Positions 43,081-52,977 of a stretch of DNA of 64,000 bases are shown one piece after another. Position 1 is the first letter of the stretch. Every line of letters starts with the position of its first letter. The notes beneath the pieces are model-generated. The model was given only the letters and a program-made list of their open reading frames with translations. It was not told the DNA's origin and searched no databases. Source of the DNA: Branchipolynoe longqiensis (Eukaryota; Annelida; Polychaeta; Phyllodocida; Polynoidae); NCBI GenBank assembly GCA_030323885.1, contig CM059194.1:22465780-22529779 (forward strand). Reading direction: 5' to 3'. A program made the translations under genes and the position numbers.

Positions 43081-45965
43081 ATGTGTGGAGTGTGCAGAGT
43101 GTGTGGAGTGTGCAGAGTGTGTGGAGTGTGGAGTGCGTGGTTTGTGTGGAGTGTGCGGAGTGTGCGGAGTGTGTGGAGTGTGCAGAGTGTCTGGAGTGTG
43201 GAGTGCGTGGTTTGTGTGGAGTGTGTGGAGTGTGTGGAGTGTGCGGGGTGTGTGGAGTGTGTGGGGTGTGTGGAGTGTGTGGAGTGTGTGGGGTGTGTGG
43301 AGTGTGTGGGGTGTGTGGGGGTGTGGGGTGTGTGGAGTGTGTGGGGTGTGTGGAGGGTGTGGAGTTTGTGGAGTATGGTGAGTGTGTGGAGTGCGGAGTG
43401 TGTGGGGGGTGTGGGGTGTGTGGAGTGTGTGGGGTGTGTGGAGGGTGTGGAGTTTGTGGAGTATGGTGAGTGTGTGGAGTGTAGAGTGTGCGGAGTGTGC
43501 GGAGTGTGTGGAGTGTGTGGAGTGTGTGGGGTGTGTGGAGTGTGTGGAGTGTGTGGAGGGTGTGGAGTATGTGGAGTATGGTGAGTGTGTGGGGTGTGTG
43601 GAGTGTGCAGAGTGTGGAGTGTGCAGAGTGTGTGGAGTGTGCAGAGTGTGGAGTGTGTGGATTGTGGAGTGTGCAGAGTGTGTGGAGTGTGCAGAGTGTG
43701 TGGGAGTGTGTGGGAGTGTGTGGAGTGTGCAGAGTGTGGAGTGTGTGGATTGTGGAGTGTGCAGAGTGTGTGGAGTGTGCGGAGTGTGTGGAGTGTGTGG
43801 GGTGTGTGGAGTGTGCAGAGTGTGGAGTGTGTGGATTGTGGAGTGTGCAGAGTGTGTGGAGTGTGCGGAGTGTGTGGAGTGTGTGGGGTGTGTGGAGTGT
43901 GCAGAGTGTGGAGTGTGTGGATTGTGGAGTGTGCAGAGTGTGTGGAGTGGTGTGGGTGTGTGGAGTGTGCAGAGTGTGTGGAGTGTGCAGAGTGTGGTGG
44001 AGTGTGTGGGGTGTGGTGGAGTGTGCAGAGTGTGGAGTGTGTGGAGTGTGGAGTGTGCAGAGTGTGTGAGTGTGCGGAGTGTGTGGAGTGTGTGGGGTGT
44101 GATGGAGTGTGTGGAGTGTGTGGGTGTGTGGAGTGTGCGGAGTGTGTGGAGTGTGCAGAGTGTGTGGAGTGTGCAGAGTGGGGTGTGTGGATTGTGGAGT
44201 GTGCAGAGTGTGGAGTGTGCAGAGTGTGTGGAGTGTGCAGAGTATGTGCAGTGTGCAGTGTGTGTGTGGAGTGTGCAGAGTGTGTGGAGTGTGCAGAGTG
44301 TGGAGTGTGTGGATTGTGGAGTGTGCAGAGTGTGTGGAGTGTGCGGAGTGTGTGGAGTGTGCGGAGTGTGCAGAGTGTGTGGAGTGTGTGGGGTGTGTGG
44401 AGTGTGCGGAGTGTGTGGAGTGTGCAGAGTGTGTGGAGTGTGCAGAGTGTGGAGTGTGTGGAGTGTGGAGTGTGCAGAGTGGGAGTGTGCAGAGTGTGTG
44501 GAGTGTGCGAGTGATGTGAGTGTGGCAGTGTGTGTGTGGAGTGTGCAGAGTGTGTGGAGTGTGCAGGTGTGGAGTGTGTGGATTGGGAGTGTGCAGAGTG
44601 TGTGGAGTGTGCGGAGTGTGTGGAGTGTGTGGAGTGTGCGGAGTGTGTGGAGTGTGCAGAGTGTGTGGAGTGTGCAGAGTGTGTGGAGTGTGCAGAGTGT
44701 GGAGTGTGTGGATTGTGGAGTGTGCAGAGTGTGGAGTGTGCAGAGTGTGTGGAGTGTGTGGAGTGTGCAGAGTGTGTGGAGTGTGCAGTGTGTGTGGAGT
44801 GTGGAGTGTGCAGAGTGTGGAGTGTGTGGATTGTGGTGTGTGCAGAGTGTGTGGAGTGTGCGGAGTGTGTGGAGTGTGTGGGGTGTGTGGAGTGTGCAGA
44901 GTGTGTGGAGTGTGCAGAGTGTATGGAGTGTGCAGAGTGTGGAGTGTGTGGATTGTGGAGTGTGCAGAGTGTGGAGTGTGCAGAGTGTGCGGAGTGTGTG
45001 GAGTGTGCGGAGTGTGTGGAGTGTGCAGAGTGTGTGGAGTGTGCAGAGTGTGTGGAGTGTGCAGAGTGTGTGGAGTGTGCAGAGTGTGTGGAGTGTGCAG
45101 AGTGTGTGGAGTGTGCAGAGTGTGGAGTGTGTGGATTGTGGAGTGTGCAGAGTGTGTGGAGTGTGTGTGGAGTGTGTGAGTGTGGGGTGTGGGGTGTGTG
45201 GAGTGTGCAGAGTGTGTGGAGTGTGCAGAGTGTGCGAGTGTGGAGTGTGTGGATTGTGGAGTGTGCAGAGTGTGGAGTGTGCAGAGTGTGTGGAGTGTGT
45301 GGATTGTGGAGTGTGCGGAGTGTGTGGAGTGTGCGGAGTGTGTGGAGTGTGCAGAGTGTGTGGAGTGTGCGGAGTGTGGGGAGGGTGCAGAGTGTGGAGT
45401 GTGTGGATTGTGAGTGTGGAGTGTGGAGTGTGTGGAGTGTGTGGATTGTGGAGTGTGTGGAGTGTGCGGAGTGTGTGGAGTGTGCAGAGTGTGTGGAGTG
45501 TGTGGAGTGTGCGGAGTGTGGAGTGTGCAGAGTGTGGAGTGTGTGGATTGTGGAGTGTGGAGTGTGCAGAGTGTGTGGAGTGTGTGGATTGTGGAGTGTG
45601 CGGAGTGTGTGGAGTGTGGAGTGTGGAGAGTGTGTGGAGTGTGCGGAGTGTGTGGAGTGTGCAGAGTGTGTGGAGTGTGCGGAGTGTGTGGAGTGTGCAG
45701 AGTGTGTGGAGTGTGCAGTGTCTGGAGTGTGGAGTGCGTGGACTGTGTGGAGTGTGTGGATTGTGGAGTGTGTGGTGTGTGGATTGTGGAGTGTGCGGAG
45801 TGTGTGGAGTGGGTGGAGTATGGAGTGTGGAGTATGGAGTGTGTGGAGTATGGAGTGTGCGGAGTGTGTGGAATGTGTGGCGTGTGGGAGCGTGTGGGGT
45901 ATGGAGTGTGTGGAGAATGGAGTGTGTGGAGTGTGGAGTGTGTGGAGTATGGAGTGTGTGCAGGT
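43081..45965. repeat. 2.9-kb array of 9-bp motifs (GTGTGGAGT / GTGCAGAGT)
   Basis: Over 300 copies of 9-mers, chiefly GTGTGGAGT, GTGCAGAGT, GTGCGGAGT and GTGTGGATT. These combine into longer irregular units, for example GTGCAGAGTGTGGAGTGTGT followed by GGATTGTGGA. The plus strand is G/T-rich with few C. It yields 993-codon minus and 866-codon plus frames of His/Ser/Thr/Leu or Cys/Val/Glu/Trp; neither is a gene. The left 500 bp uses GGGTGTGTGGAG variants, the middle is enriched in GTGCAG. Confidence 0.95.
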
Positions 45966-46011
45966 GGTGGAGCTTATGGTGATGTCTACAACTATAGACA
46001 ATCCTAGAGCT

Positions 46012-46187
46012 TAAAAAAAAGACAAATGTGGAGCTATTTAAACAAATTAAATCCCTGTAGAACTATAGTATGACCCCCATTATTACACGATCAATCATGT
46101 CCATATAATGCGATCGCGAAAGAATCTAGGTCGTGCAGTTACACTGTGTAGAAGTGAGTGTTAAATGAAAATGGACAGAAAAAAAGA
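46012..46187. other. Unassigned
   Basis: AT-rich sequence between the array and SINE-B. CATTATTACACGATC and CATATAATGCGATCGCG recall a Tigger-like end, but this is weak. Confidence 0.35.
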
Positions 46188-46500
46188 AAGCTTGTTTTAT
46201 TTAACGATGCCTCTAGAGCACATTGATTTTCGTATCATCGGCTATTGGACGTCAAACATATGGTCATTCTGACATATTTCTTTGGAGGAAACCCGCTACC
46301 ATCACAAAGGCTACTCATTCCGATAAGCAGCAAGGGGTCTTTTATATGAACCTTCCCACAGACAGGACAGGACATACCACAACCTTCGATGAACCAGTTG
46401 TGGACCACTGGCACTGGTTGGAAAATCGACAAAATACAAGTTAAGCATTTCTCAGTGTGAATAGCGCCATTGCCGCCAACATGGCGTAAAACAACCACAT
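46188..46500 (-). mobile_element. SINE-B copy 1, head lost
   Basis: A second SINE family: TTGTTTTATTTAACGATGCC, GAGCACATTGATTTTCGTAT, ATCGGCTATTGGACGTCAAA and CCTTCGATGAACCAGTTGTG, closely matching 48935-49165. The pattern is one I recall as widespread in molluscs. The tRNA-like head is missing; SINE-A-like 'GGCGTAAAACAACCAC' sequence follows. Confidence 0.75.
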
Positions 46501-47100
46501 ATCAATCACTTCAATAAATCAATTGGGGTCATGCTAAATCTAGGCGTGCTTTACTGAATTACCTTTGAATAAAATAATTCCAAGTCCAATGAATCATCGC
46601 ATTAATTTCAAAAGCCTTGACCCATTTAACAATTTTTTTAAACCGCGCACCCATGTTGACTATTTTGATAACAACACCACATTCAGGACAACATAGAACA
46701 ACACTAGAATATTTCTCGCAAACTGACATTTATATACCGCTTGTACTAACTCCAACTGACCAGACCCTACATTTTAAGACTTACTACAACTATACCAAAT
46801 GAATACAGAAGATAACTTCTGCTTACATTATAAATACCATGTAAATACTCACATAGCTCCAACGAATATTGATCTAGTCACATGCAACTACTACTGCTAT
46901 GGAACTTGTAGGTTACAGACTTTTGTTGCGTCATATGCTGCAAATTGTCTATTCAAGAGTTGTCATATACCTTGCTCTATATATACCTTTTTGTTGAAAT
47001 AATCCTGACTTTAAAAATGGCTTGAAGACTGGCGCTTCGGCACTGACGAAAGACGTATTCAGCACAATAAACATATTTACAACAACAACAAAATGGCGTC
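46501..47100. other. Unassigned AT-rich intron-like DNA
   Basis: No repeat family, array or exon is recognised. An ACAACAACAAC run precedes the exon at 47118. Confidence 0.4.
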
Positions 47101-47117
47101 TGAGCCCTTGAACTTAC

Positions 47118-47208
47118 CTCTGAGGGGGAGGTGCGCATTGGTGGCCGGGCGCGCCGTGGAGGTGGTCTGTCGGCTCGGACTCATACTGCGCAGGCACACG
47201 GACACCTC
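47118..47208 (-). CDS. Exon of the unrecognised minus-strand gene (91 nt)
   Basis: On the minus strand, a long pyrimidine tract and acceptor (CCTTTTCTCTTCTCCTCCAG) are followed by 30 codons + 1 nt and a consensus donor GTAAGT. It reads EVSVCLRSMSPSRQTTST and continues ARPATNAHLPLR; 25 of 30 codons end in G or C. It starts in phase 0 and its last base joins GC of exon 34097-34190 to give Gly. The peptide is basic, Ser/Thr/Arg-rich and probably disordered, compatible with a regulated linker. A second frame is also open but has poorer codon-end composition. The acceptor lies about 30 bp from a 12-bp array. The preceding exon was not identified with confidence. Confidence 0.7.
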
Positions 47209-47239
47209 CTGGAGGAGAAGAGAAAAGGAAGCTAGGTTA

Positions 47240-47345
47240 TTTGCTTGGTTGGCTGGCTGGCTGGCTGGTTGGTTGGCTGGCTGGCTGGTTGGCTGGCTGG
47301 CTGGTTGGCTGGCTGGCTGGTTGGCTGGCTGGCTGGTTGGCTGTT
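47240..47345. repeat. 12-bp array GGCTGGCTGGTT
   Basis: About eight copies, lying between the exon acceptor at 47208 and a SINE-A body. It resembles an expanded version of the SINE-A tail (GGTTGGTTGTTGG). Confidence 0.88.
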
Positions 47346-47642
47346 GTCTAATGGTCATATCAGGATGGCTACCAACATGTGACAGTACACACTATTGGCG
47401 ACTTCATAGTGCTGCCCCACTGGAAAATCAGGCCGCCGGCACCATGACCCGATTACCCAACTCAGTCACATTAATCCTGATACTGAGCTAACCAGTCCCT
47501 TGCCCTATCCTATTAATGCCGAGCGCCAGGCTATGGAGCAATAAGTATAAATTTTATAAGTCATTGGTTTGACTCAACCGGAAATTGAATTCCAGATTCT
47601 CCCACACGCGAGGTCCGCGCTCGACTGATTTGGCCACGGCGT
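47346..47642 (-). mobile_element. SINE-A copy
   Basis: Lacks TTTTACGTCC; it begins ATGGTCATATCAGGATGGC directly after the GGCT array and ends TGATTTGGCCACGGCGTCC. Confidence 0.88.
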
Positions 47643-47899
47643 CCGGTGAGAGAGAAAAGGGACGTCTGGGTGAGCAGGCGAGTCAGTCAGTGCGACGTGT
47701 GGACAAGGCTGCACTTATCTACATGTAGGAGAGGGGACGACTGTGTGCGTTAATGCTTAGTACAGTGTGTAAAGAATGTGGAGAGGGGGTCAGAGGTCAA
47801 GTGTCACCCCTACAACAGACTATATATATACAGTAAGCGTGTAGAACATGGACAATGGCCTATGCTGCCGACACGGCGTAAAACAACCACCAAGCAATC

Positions 47900-47928
<29 letters not shown>

Positions 47929-47930
<2 letters not shown>

Positions 47931-48198
47931 TTGTTTGTTTGTTGTTTTACATCCTAGCAACATCTAAGCTCATATCAGGATGGGTACCGACTTGTGACAG
48001 TACACACTCATGGTGACTTTACAGTGCTGCCCCACTGGGAAATCAGGCCGCCGCCACCATGACCCGATATCCCACTCAGTCACATTATCCTGACACCGAG
48101 CTAACCAGTCCTTGCCCTATCCTAATAATGCTGAGCACCAGGCTAGGAAGCGACAAGTATAAATTTTTAAGTTATTGGTTTGACTCGACCGGGAACCA
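47929..48198 (-). mobile_element. SINE-A copy, head truncated
   Basis: Starts after a TA run with TTTG repeats and TTTTACATCCTAGCAACATC, and breaks at GACTCGACCGGGAACC where SINE-C begins. Confidence 0.88.
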
Positions 48199-48345
48199 TC
48201 ATAATAGTGTGTGTTGTGAAGTGTCATCATAATGTCATGGGGGTGATGACAATGGGAAATATTGCGCCTAGAGCGGGACTCGAATCCACATCTCTTTGCA
48301 TTCCGGGCCACTGTGCTAACCATTACACCACCTAGGCTCCCTGAT
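48199..48345 (-). mobile_element. SINE-C: different tRNA-like head
   Basis: Read on the minus strand, GGAGCCTAGGTGGTGTAATG, GTTAGCACAGTGG and GGATTCGAGTCCCGC give A- and B-box-like elements with a near-complementary acceptor stem (GAGCCTA/TAGGCGC). The body continues to CACTTCACAACACACACTAT. The anticodon arm is degenerate, so this is a SINE head rather than a tRNA gene. Confidence 0.6.
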
Positions 48346-48539
48346 ATCAACACACTACCCACGCCTACCTGCCTATGCGGCTCCTTGCCTTAGAGGTCAG
48401 TGCAGACCACTACACTCATCCCCCTGGAATTGTAAGTCTTTTAATGCTTACAATTACATACATACAGGCAATGCAACGCACTTACATAGGGTAGGTTCAA
48501 CAACTATACAGTGCAGACCACTACAATAACAATAGCTTA

Positions 48540-48905
48540 TATACGGGTGTAGTTGCATAATAGTGTGCGTTGTGAAGTGTCATCACAACAACAAGCTATA
48601 TATGGGTGTAGTTGCAAAGTGTGCGTTGTGAAGTGGCATCATAACAACAAGCTATACACAGGTGTAGTTGTATAATAGTGTCTGTTGTGAAGTGCCATTG
48701 CATAACAGTGTGTTGTGAAGTGTCATCATAACAGGCTATACACAGGTGCAGGTGTATAATTGTGTGCATCGTGAAGTGTCATCATAACAACAGGTTATAT
48801 AAGGGTGTAGTTGCATAACAGTGCGTCATGAAGCGTCACTCCCAAAAAAACACAGGCTATATAATGGTTTAGAACATGGTGTAGTGCGAACTGTACAATG
48901 GCGTG
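48540..48905. repeat. ~58-62-bp minisatellite related to the SINE-C tail
   Basis: Units GTTGCATAATAGTGTGCGTT, GTGAAGTGTCATCACAACAA, CAAGCTATATATGGGTGTA, about six copies. The core CATAATAGTGTGYGTTGTGA is also present in SINE-C at 48201. Confidence 0.8.
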
Positions 48906-48934
48906 TGCGTTTTGAAGTGTTAACAAGTAAAAGT

Positions 48935-49265
48935 AAGGCTGATTTTATTTAACAACGCCTAGCGCACATTGATTTTCGTATCATCAGTTATTGGACGTCA
49001 AATATATGGTAATTCTGACATATTTCTTTGAAGGAAGCCTTCTGCCGCTACATAGGCTACTCTTTCCAATAAGCAGCAAGGGGTCTGTTATCTGCACTTT
49101 CCTACAGACAGGAGAGCACACACCACAGCCTTTGATGAACCAGTTGTGGACCACTGGTTGGAACGGAGAACATCCCAAACTGCAAAGGGGTCCATCCAGT
49201 TTGAGGGATCCATCCGATGATCGACACCTTCACAGGTGGACACACTTCCACCTGAGCTAAGTTCC
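48935..49265 (-). mobile_element. SINE-B copy 2 with tRNA-like head
   Basis: Body as at 46188. The head (right side, minus strand) reads AACTTAGCTCAGGTGGAAGT and GTCGATCATCGGATGGATCC, matching A and B boxes. Confidence 0.78.
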
Positions 49266-49284
49266 GCTCTACAGAGGGAGCGGA

Positions 49285-49440
49285 GGGAGAGGAGGGAGGA
49301 GCGATAGGAGCGATAGGAGCGATAGGAGCGACAGGAGCGATAGGAGCGAGAGGAGCGAGAGGAGCGAGAGGAGCGAGAGCTCCGAGAAGAGTGAGAGGAG
49401 TGATAGGATTGAGAGGAGGGAGAGAAGGGAGAGGAGAAGA
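49285..49440. repeat. GAGCGATAG/GAGAGG minisatellite
   Basis: AGGAGCGATAGGAGCGAG units of 9 bp. Leu-Ser/Ala-Pro frames on the minus strand are artefacts. Confidence 0.85.
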
Positions 49441-50112
49441 GGACTGCGCATGTTTGAGGGCGATGACTACATCCGTGAAACCAGACGACGCCAAATGTCG
49501 GTCAGCCATCCAGGTTCCGTCATGGCGCCAATTAGCACTTGACGCTCGGCTTTTACCGTAAGTCGTCCTTGTCAGACACCCAGGACGCCGAGTGAATGTC
49601 ATCAAGGCAACCACAGATTGTGGTGGTTTTTTGGTTTTTTTTTTTTCATTTTCATTTTACTGCTTGGTTCGAAAAGTAAACAGGAAGACAACACATATCT
49701 TGCTAATAAACCAACTTTAAACAAAAATCTTTAGTTTTTTTGCCCTTTTTTTTCTTGCCCTTTTTTGTTTGTCGAACACAATTAAACTACAGGAACCATT
49801 CACAGTGATGCAACTTCCAGAGGCGACATTCCGTGCATTCCAATGGCCGCGTAGATTTCACACTTATCACTCTCTACCCCCGAAAAAAAGAAAAGCCCCG
49901 CAAAAAAAACACCTAGGCACATAACTTTTGTTTCCAGAATGATAACATACAACAGCAAGCATACAAGTGACACGCGGATTTCTTTTTCTTCCTTGGCAGT
50001 ACAATCGGTGATACTGATAGCGAGCATTGGTTTTATCCAGTCAAAGTAAAAGTTGATTGTCGTCTGCGAATATACAATTTTGGCGGGAAGTCTGGTAGTT
50101 GCTATATTTAAG
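49441..50112. other. Unassigned
   Basis: The GC-rich piece at 49445-49620 has a long minus frame joined to the adjacent array, but no consistent splice signals. T- and A-rich runs follow. Confidence 0.4.
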
Positions 50113-50245
50113 TTTTTTGTGTGTGATAGCTTATTTACTCTGTCCAGAATGAGTAAGTTGCATCATGCCTTGTTTTCATCGTTGAACAGCAATAGTCTCA
50201 ATTTGATAGTTGCCTTGTCATCTTAGCTGTTTTTAGTGGCCGGCC
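50113..50245 (+). repeat. Element C copy 2
   Basis: Matches the reverse complement of 13594-13832 and is interrupted on the right by MITE-1 at TTAA (50246). Confidence 0.65.
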
Positions 50246-50545
50246 TTAAAGTTGCGTAGTCTGATGGTTTTGAGTTTCTCTCATTTTTCTGAGATAAATA
50301 TATTAAATTGATTGTTATAATCTACCTTACATTAGTTTCAAGTACTGTTTATTTTACATGGCTAAGTTTTGAGATATTTGAAGTACAAACATGTCCAATT
50401 AGTTTTGGCAGGCATGCCAAAACTCTGACACCATAGACTTTAGCAGTAACAGGTTCTACTAAATTGCCGCAGTATTCCTTTATATGTGGCAAGACATGCT
50501 TAATAAGTGCATCAGTATCTAAGTTAGATATGTTGAAGCAAGTAT
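50246..50545 (-). mobile_element. MITE-1 copy, truncated at the right by FB3
   Basis: TTAAAGTTGCGTAGTCTGAT at the left. It is lost at GTTAGATATGTTGAAG where the FB3 inverted repeat starts. Confidence 0.82.
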
Positions 50546-50551
50546 ATATAT

Positions 50552-50884
50552 ATAGATTAGTTAGACGAATCTTACCCTGGTTACTGATGTATGAGATAAA
50601 CTATTGACTTCTAAATACCGAGGTAGAAGCCTCGGTTAGACGTGGGCGAGGGAGAAGGAAGACACATCCGGTCCCAAGTACAATCTTTTACCTACTAATT
50701 CAGGATAAAAATGATTCTAAAAAACAACCTAAGGTCAAGTGACCTCATGCTAAATTGAGTGATTGACTAGACGTGGCAGGGCGTGGTGGGTGGGCCCTCG
50801 CCCACGTCTAACCGAGGCTTCTACCTCGGTAAAACAATAGTTATCCATCATCTATACCCAGGTAAGATGTCGTCTAACTAATCT
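50552..50884. mobile_element. Inverted-repeat element FB3
   Basis: Arms of about 95 bp: GATTAGTTAGACGAATCTTA through ACCGAGGTAGAAGCCTCGGT and TAGACGTGGGCGAGGG at 50555-50655, and the reverse complement at about 50789-50883. The spacer is about 130 bp. The arms themselves contain a short hairpin (ACCGAGG/CCTCGGT). Its right end touches the terminal repeat of the DIRS element. Confidence 0.8.
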
Positions 50885-50959
50885 ATTTTTACCTCGTATG
50901 AGCCGCCTCTGGCTAGCCGTAGGCTAGGGAGACCTTTACGTAAAATCATCTTTTATCCT

Positions 50960-51610
50960 GATATTCTCTGTTCAATTGGTTAGTATTCTTTAGTGCGTAA
51001 ATGTACTTATGTACTGTCAACAATGAGGAAAACGTCAGTAATGTATTGGCCAAAAAGGAGAAAACACCAAATGTGTTTCTCTTACCCTCTCCTCTTTCCG
51101 TTAGGTGGAGTTAGCCTGAGCGCTATCGGCTGAGGCTTCTCCAGTCGTATTGTGATATGTCCGTAGCATACGAAGTAGCGTTTGTTACCATCCCGCGCTG
51201 AGAACGAACGGATCTCGATCCGTTAACGAACGGGGCGATGCCCTAGGCAATCTTGCCTCTGAGCAACACCATTTGCAAAGCCACGTGTTAGAGGTGCGCG
51301 ATGAGTACCTGCGCTGTCTTTACTCCTCCGCACAGTTCTTAAAAACATTCAGTTGTCCATCGGGACGAGGGTATCCCTGGAAATGGCCTTGGTGTGGCTT
51401 AATACAGCTGAACCAATAGCTGCCGCTTGATTTTCTTATTAATCTTGTCTTGGATAATATAATTTCGTATCGCATGAATACGACAACATAAAACTTCGCG
51501 ATCCTGAGTGCAAACTGGAACACCCGCACCTGGTAGATAAGGGGTCCACCTAATCGGTTTGATTTTAATAAGAGTCTTGATACATCAAACGTGGCCTCTT
51601 TACTGATCAC
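50960..51610 (-). pseudogene. Tyrosine recombinase remnant of the DIRS element
   Basis: A minus frame contains SYWFSCIKPHQG, which matches the 'F(V/I)KPH..VS' box that precedes the catalytic region in DIRS recombinases. Downstream, in shifted frames, DTLV, an HR-like segment with a Thr-Arg (HRAPLTRGFA) and a CYGHI segment echo the H-x-x-R and AGW...YY regions. Several frameshifts and stops separate them, so no functional recombinase remains. The assignment rests on motif order and position at the 3' side of the element; a profile search on the frameshift-tolerant translation would test it. Confidence 0.5.
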
Positions 51611-51649
51611 TTTCTTAGACCATTCATGCGACGAGGGCCACTATAACTA

Positions 51650-51860
51650 TTTTAACTAGACTGTTCTAAATCCCAAGATAAATGGCATCCCTTAGTTTCC
51701 TAGAACGTCTAATAGGATCGGGGGGATGTTCCGATTCTAGCCATCTTCCTCACCCAGTTGCTACCATCGATTTTTGATGTGCTCCTCCCGACCCTTGGAG
51801 AGAACGGCGTCAGTGGTAAACGGTAGTGTCAGGCCTCTCCCATTCTAATGGATTGGGGGA
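51650..51860 (-). pseudogene. RNase H remnant of the DIRS element
   Basis: On the minus strand, immediately after the reverse transcriptase frame, TLPFTTDAV recalls the 'TDAS..GWG' start of DIRS RNase H and is followed by HIKNRW. In-frame stops follow within about 20 codons. Confidence 0.45.
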
Positions 51861-51864
51861 ATGG

Positions 51865-52960
51865 TCAAAGTGGTATTAGCCACCAATCAATGTCGGCTAG
51901 GCCGTTCTCCGAAATAAACATGGTCTTTTCAAAGTTTCCCTTTGCGCGGGCCAGCGCCAAATTTTTATCAATTTCGAGGGATTTTATGTGTGCCGCTGCC
52001 GTATAGAATAGCTGGACTATACGAAACCATGACCCCGATAAAGGACCAGCGACCTGTCTAATCTTTGGCCTAGAAGTGTCTAACAGCTGTATCGCTGTGC
52101 GGTAAAGCTTATCTTTCTTTTGGCGTGTAAGCGAAACGGTCATAGCCGTGGTGTTCAGAATGAACCCGAGACACTTAAGCTCCTGAGTAGGAGAAAAAAC
52201 CGATTTCTTGTTATGTATGAAGAAACCCAATTTGGTGAAAATGTTGCATAAATCTTTAACAGCGAGTTCACATTGCGTGAAAGATTGGCCCATAATAAAA
52301 GAATCATCTATGTATGGAAACATACAATGCCCCAATTTTGCCATGTGTGCAAAAATTGGTTTCAACAACTTAGTAAACAGACGCGGTGGCGCAGGCCAAA
52401 CCATTAGGTAAACATGTAAATTCAAAAAGTTGGCCATTCCAGAGAAAACGTAGGTATTTCCGATCTGTCTGGTGAATAGGAACGGTGTAGTACGCATCCC
52501 TTAAATCAACACTCGCTAGCCAACACCCTGGGGTAATTAAATCACGAGCTGTTTCTAAAGAAAACATTTTGAAATGTTTGTATTCAATGATTTCATTCAA
52601 CTGAGTTAAATCTAAAATCATTCGGATTGAACCATCAGGTTTAGGAGTAGAGAAGATATTGGAAATATATTCCCCTTCAGTATGTTCAACTCTGTTGACA
52701 ATGCCCTTAGACTCAAACAGTAGAACCTGGTGATCTAGCTGAGATTTTTCTAGTGAATTAAACTGATACGGAAAAGGCGCTCTCTTTTGTATAGGCAATT
52801 GTGTGAAAGGGATGTGAATGCCTTTAACAATATTCAGGACCTCTGGATTAGTGGTTAACTGTTGCCATTGATGTAAACAATTAGAAACATTCCCTGCTTG
52901 AAAAAGGCTTACTTCAGTTTGAGTTTCCTCCGTGACCATTGTAGGGTCAGGAGGCTGCAC
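51865..52960 (-). pseudogene. Reverse transcriptase of the DIRS element, one frameshift
   Basis: Two overlapping minus frames (52960-52370 and 52497-51865) together cover an RT domain. The first frame holds the entry region (HWQQ/LTTNPEVLNIVKG is typical of DIRS), FSTPKPDGSIRMILDLTQLN, then ASVDLRDAYYTVPIH and LPNGLACA. The second holds FPYIDDSFIMGQ, where YIDD is the catalytic YxDD box, then LGFILNT and a terminal ADIDWWL, the tryptophan box seen before RNase H. The catalytic Asp residues are present, but the frame is broken near 52400-52490 around LACA. Confidence 0.82.
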
Positions 52961-52977
52961 TGTTTGTGTGGAAATCT

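Noticed and set aside
43020..46001. 993-codon minus and 866-codon plus open frames
   Set aside because: Both come from a 9-bp array with no stop codon in most frames. The composition is limited to a few residues and frames are open on both strands at once.
49102..49614. 170-codon minus frame
   Set aside because: Built from a SINE-B head, a 9-bp array and a GC-rich stub; no consistent splice sites.
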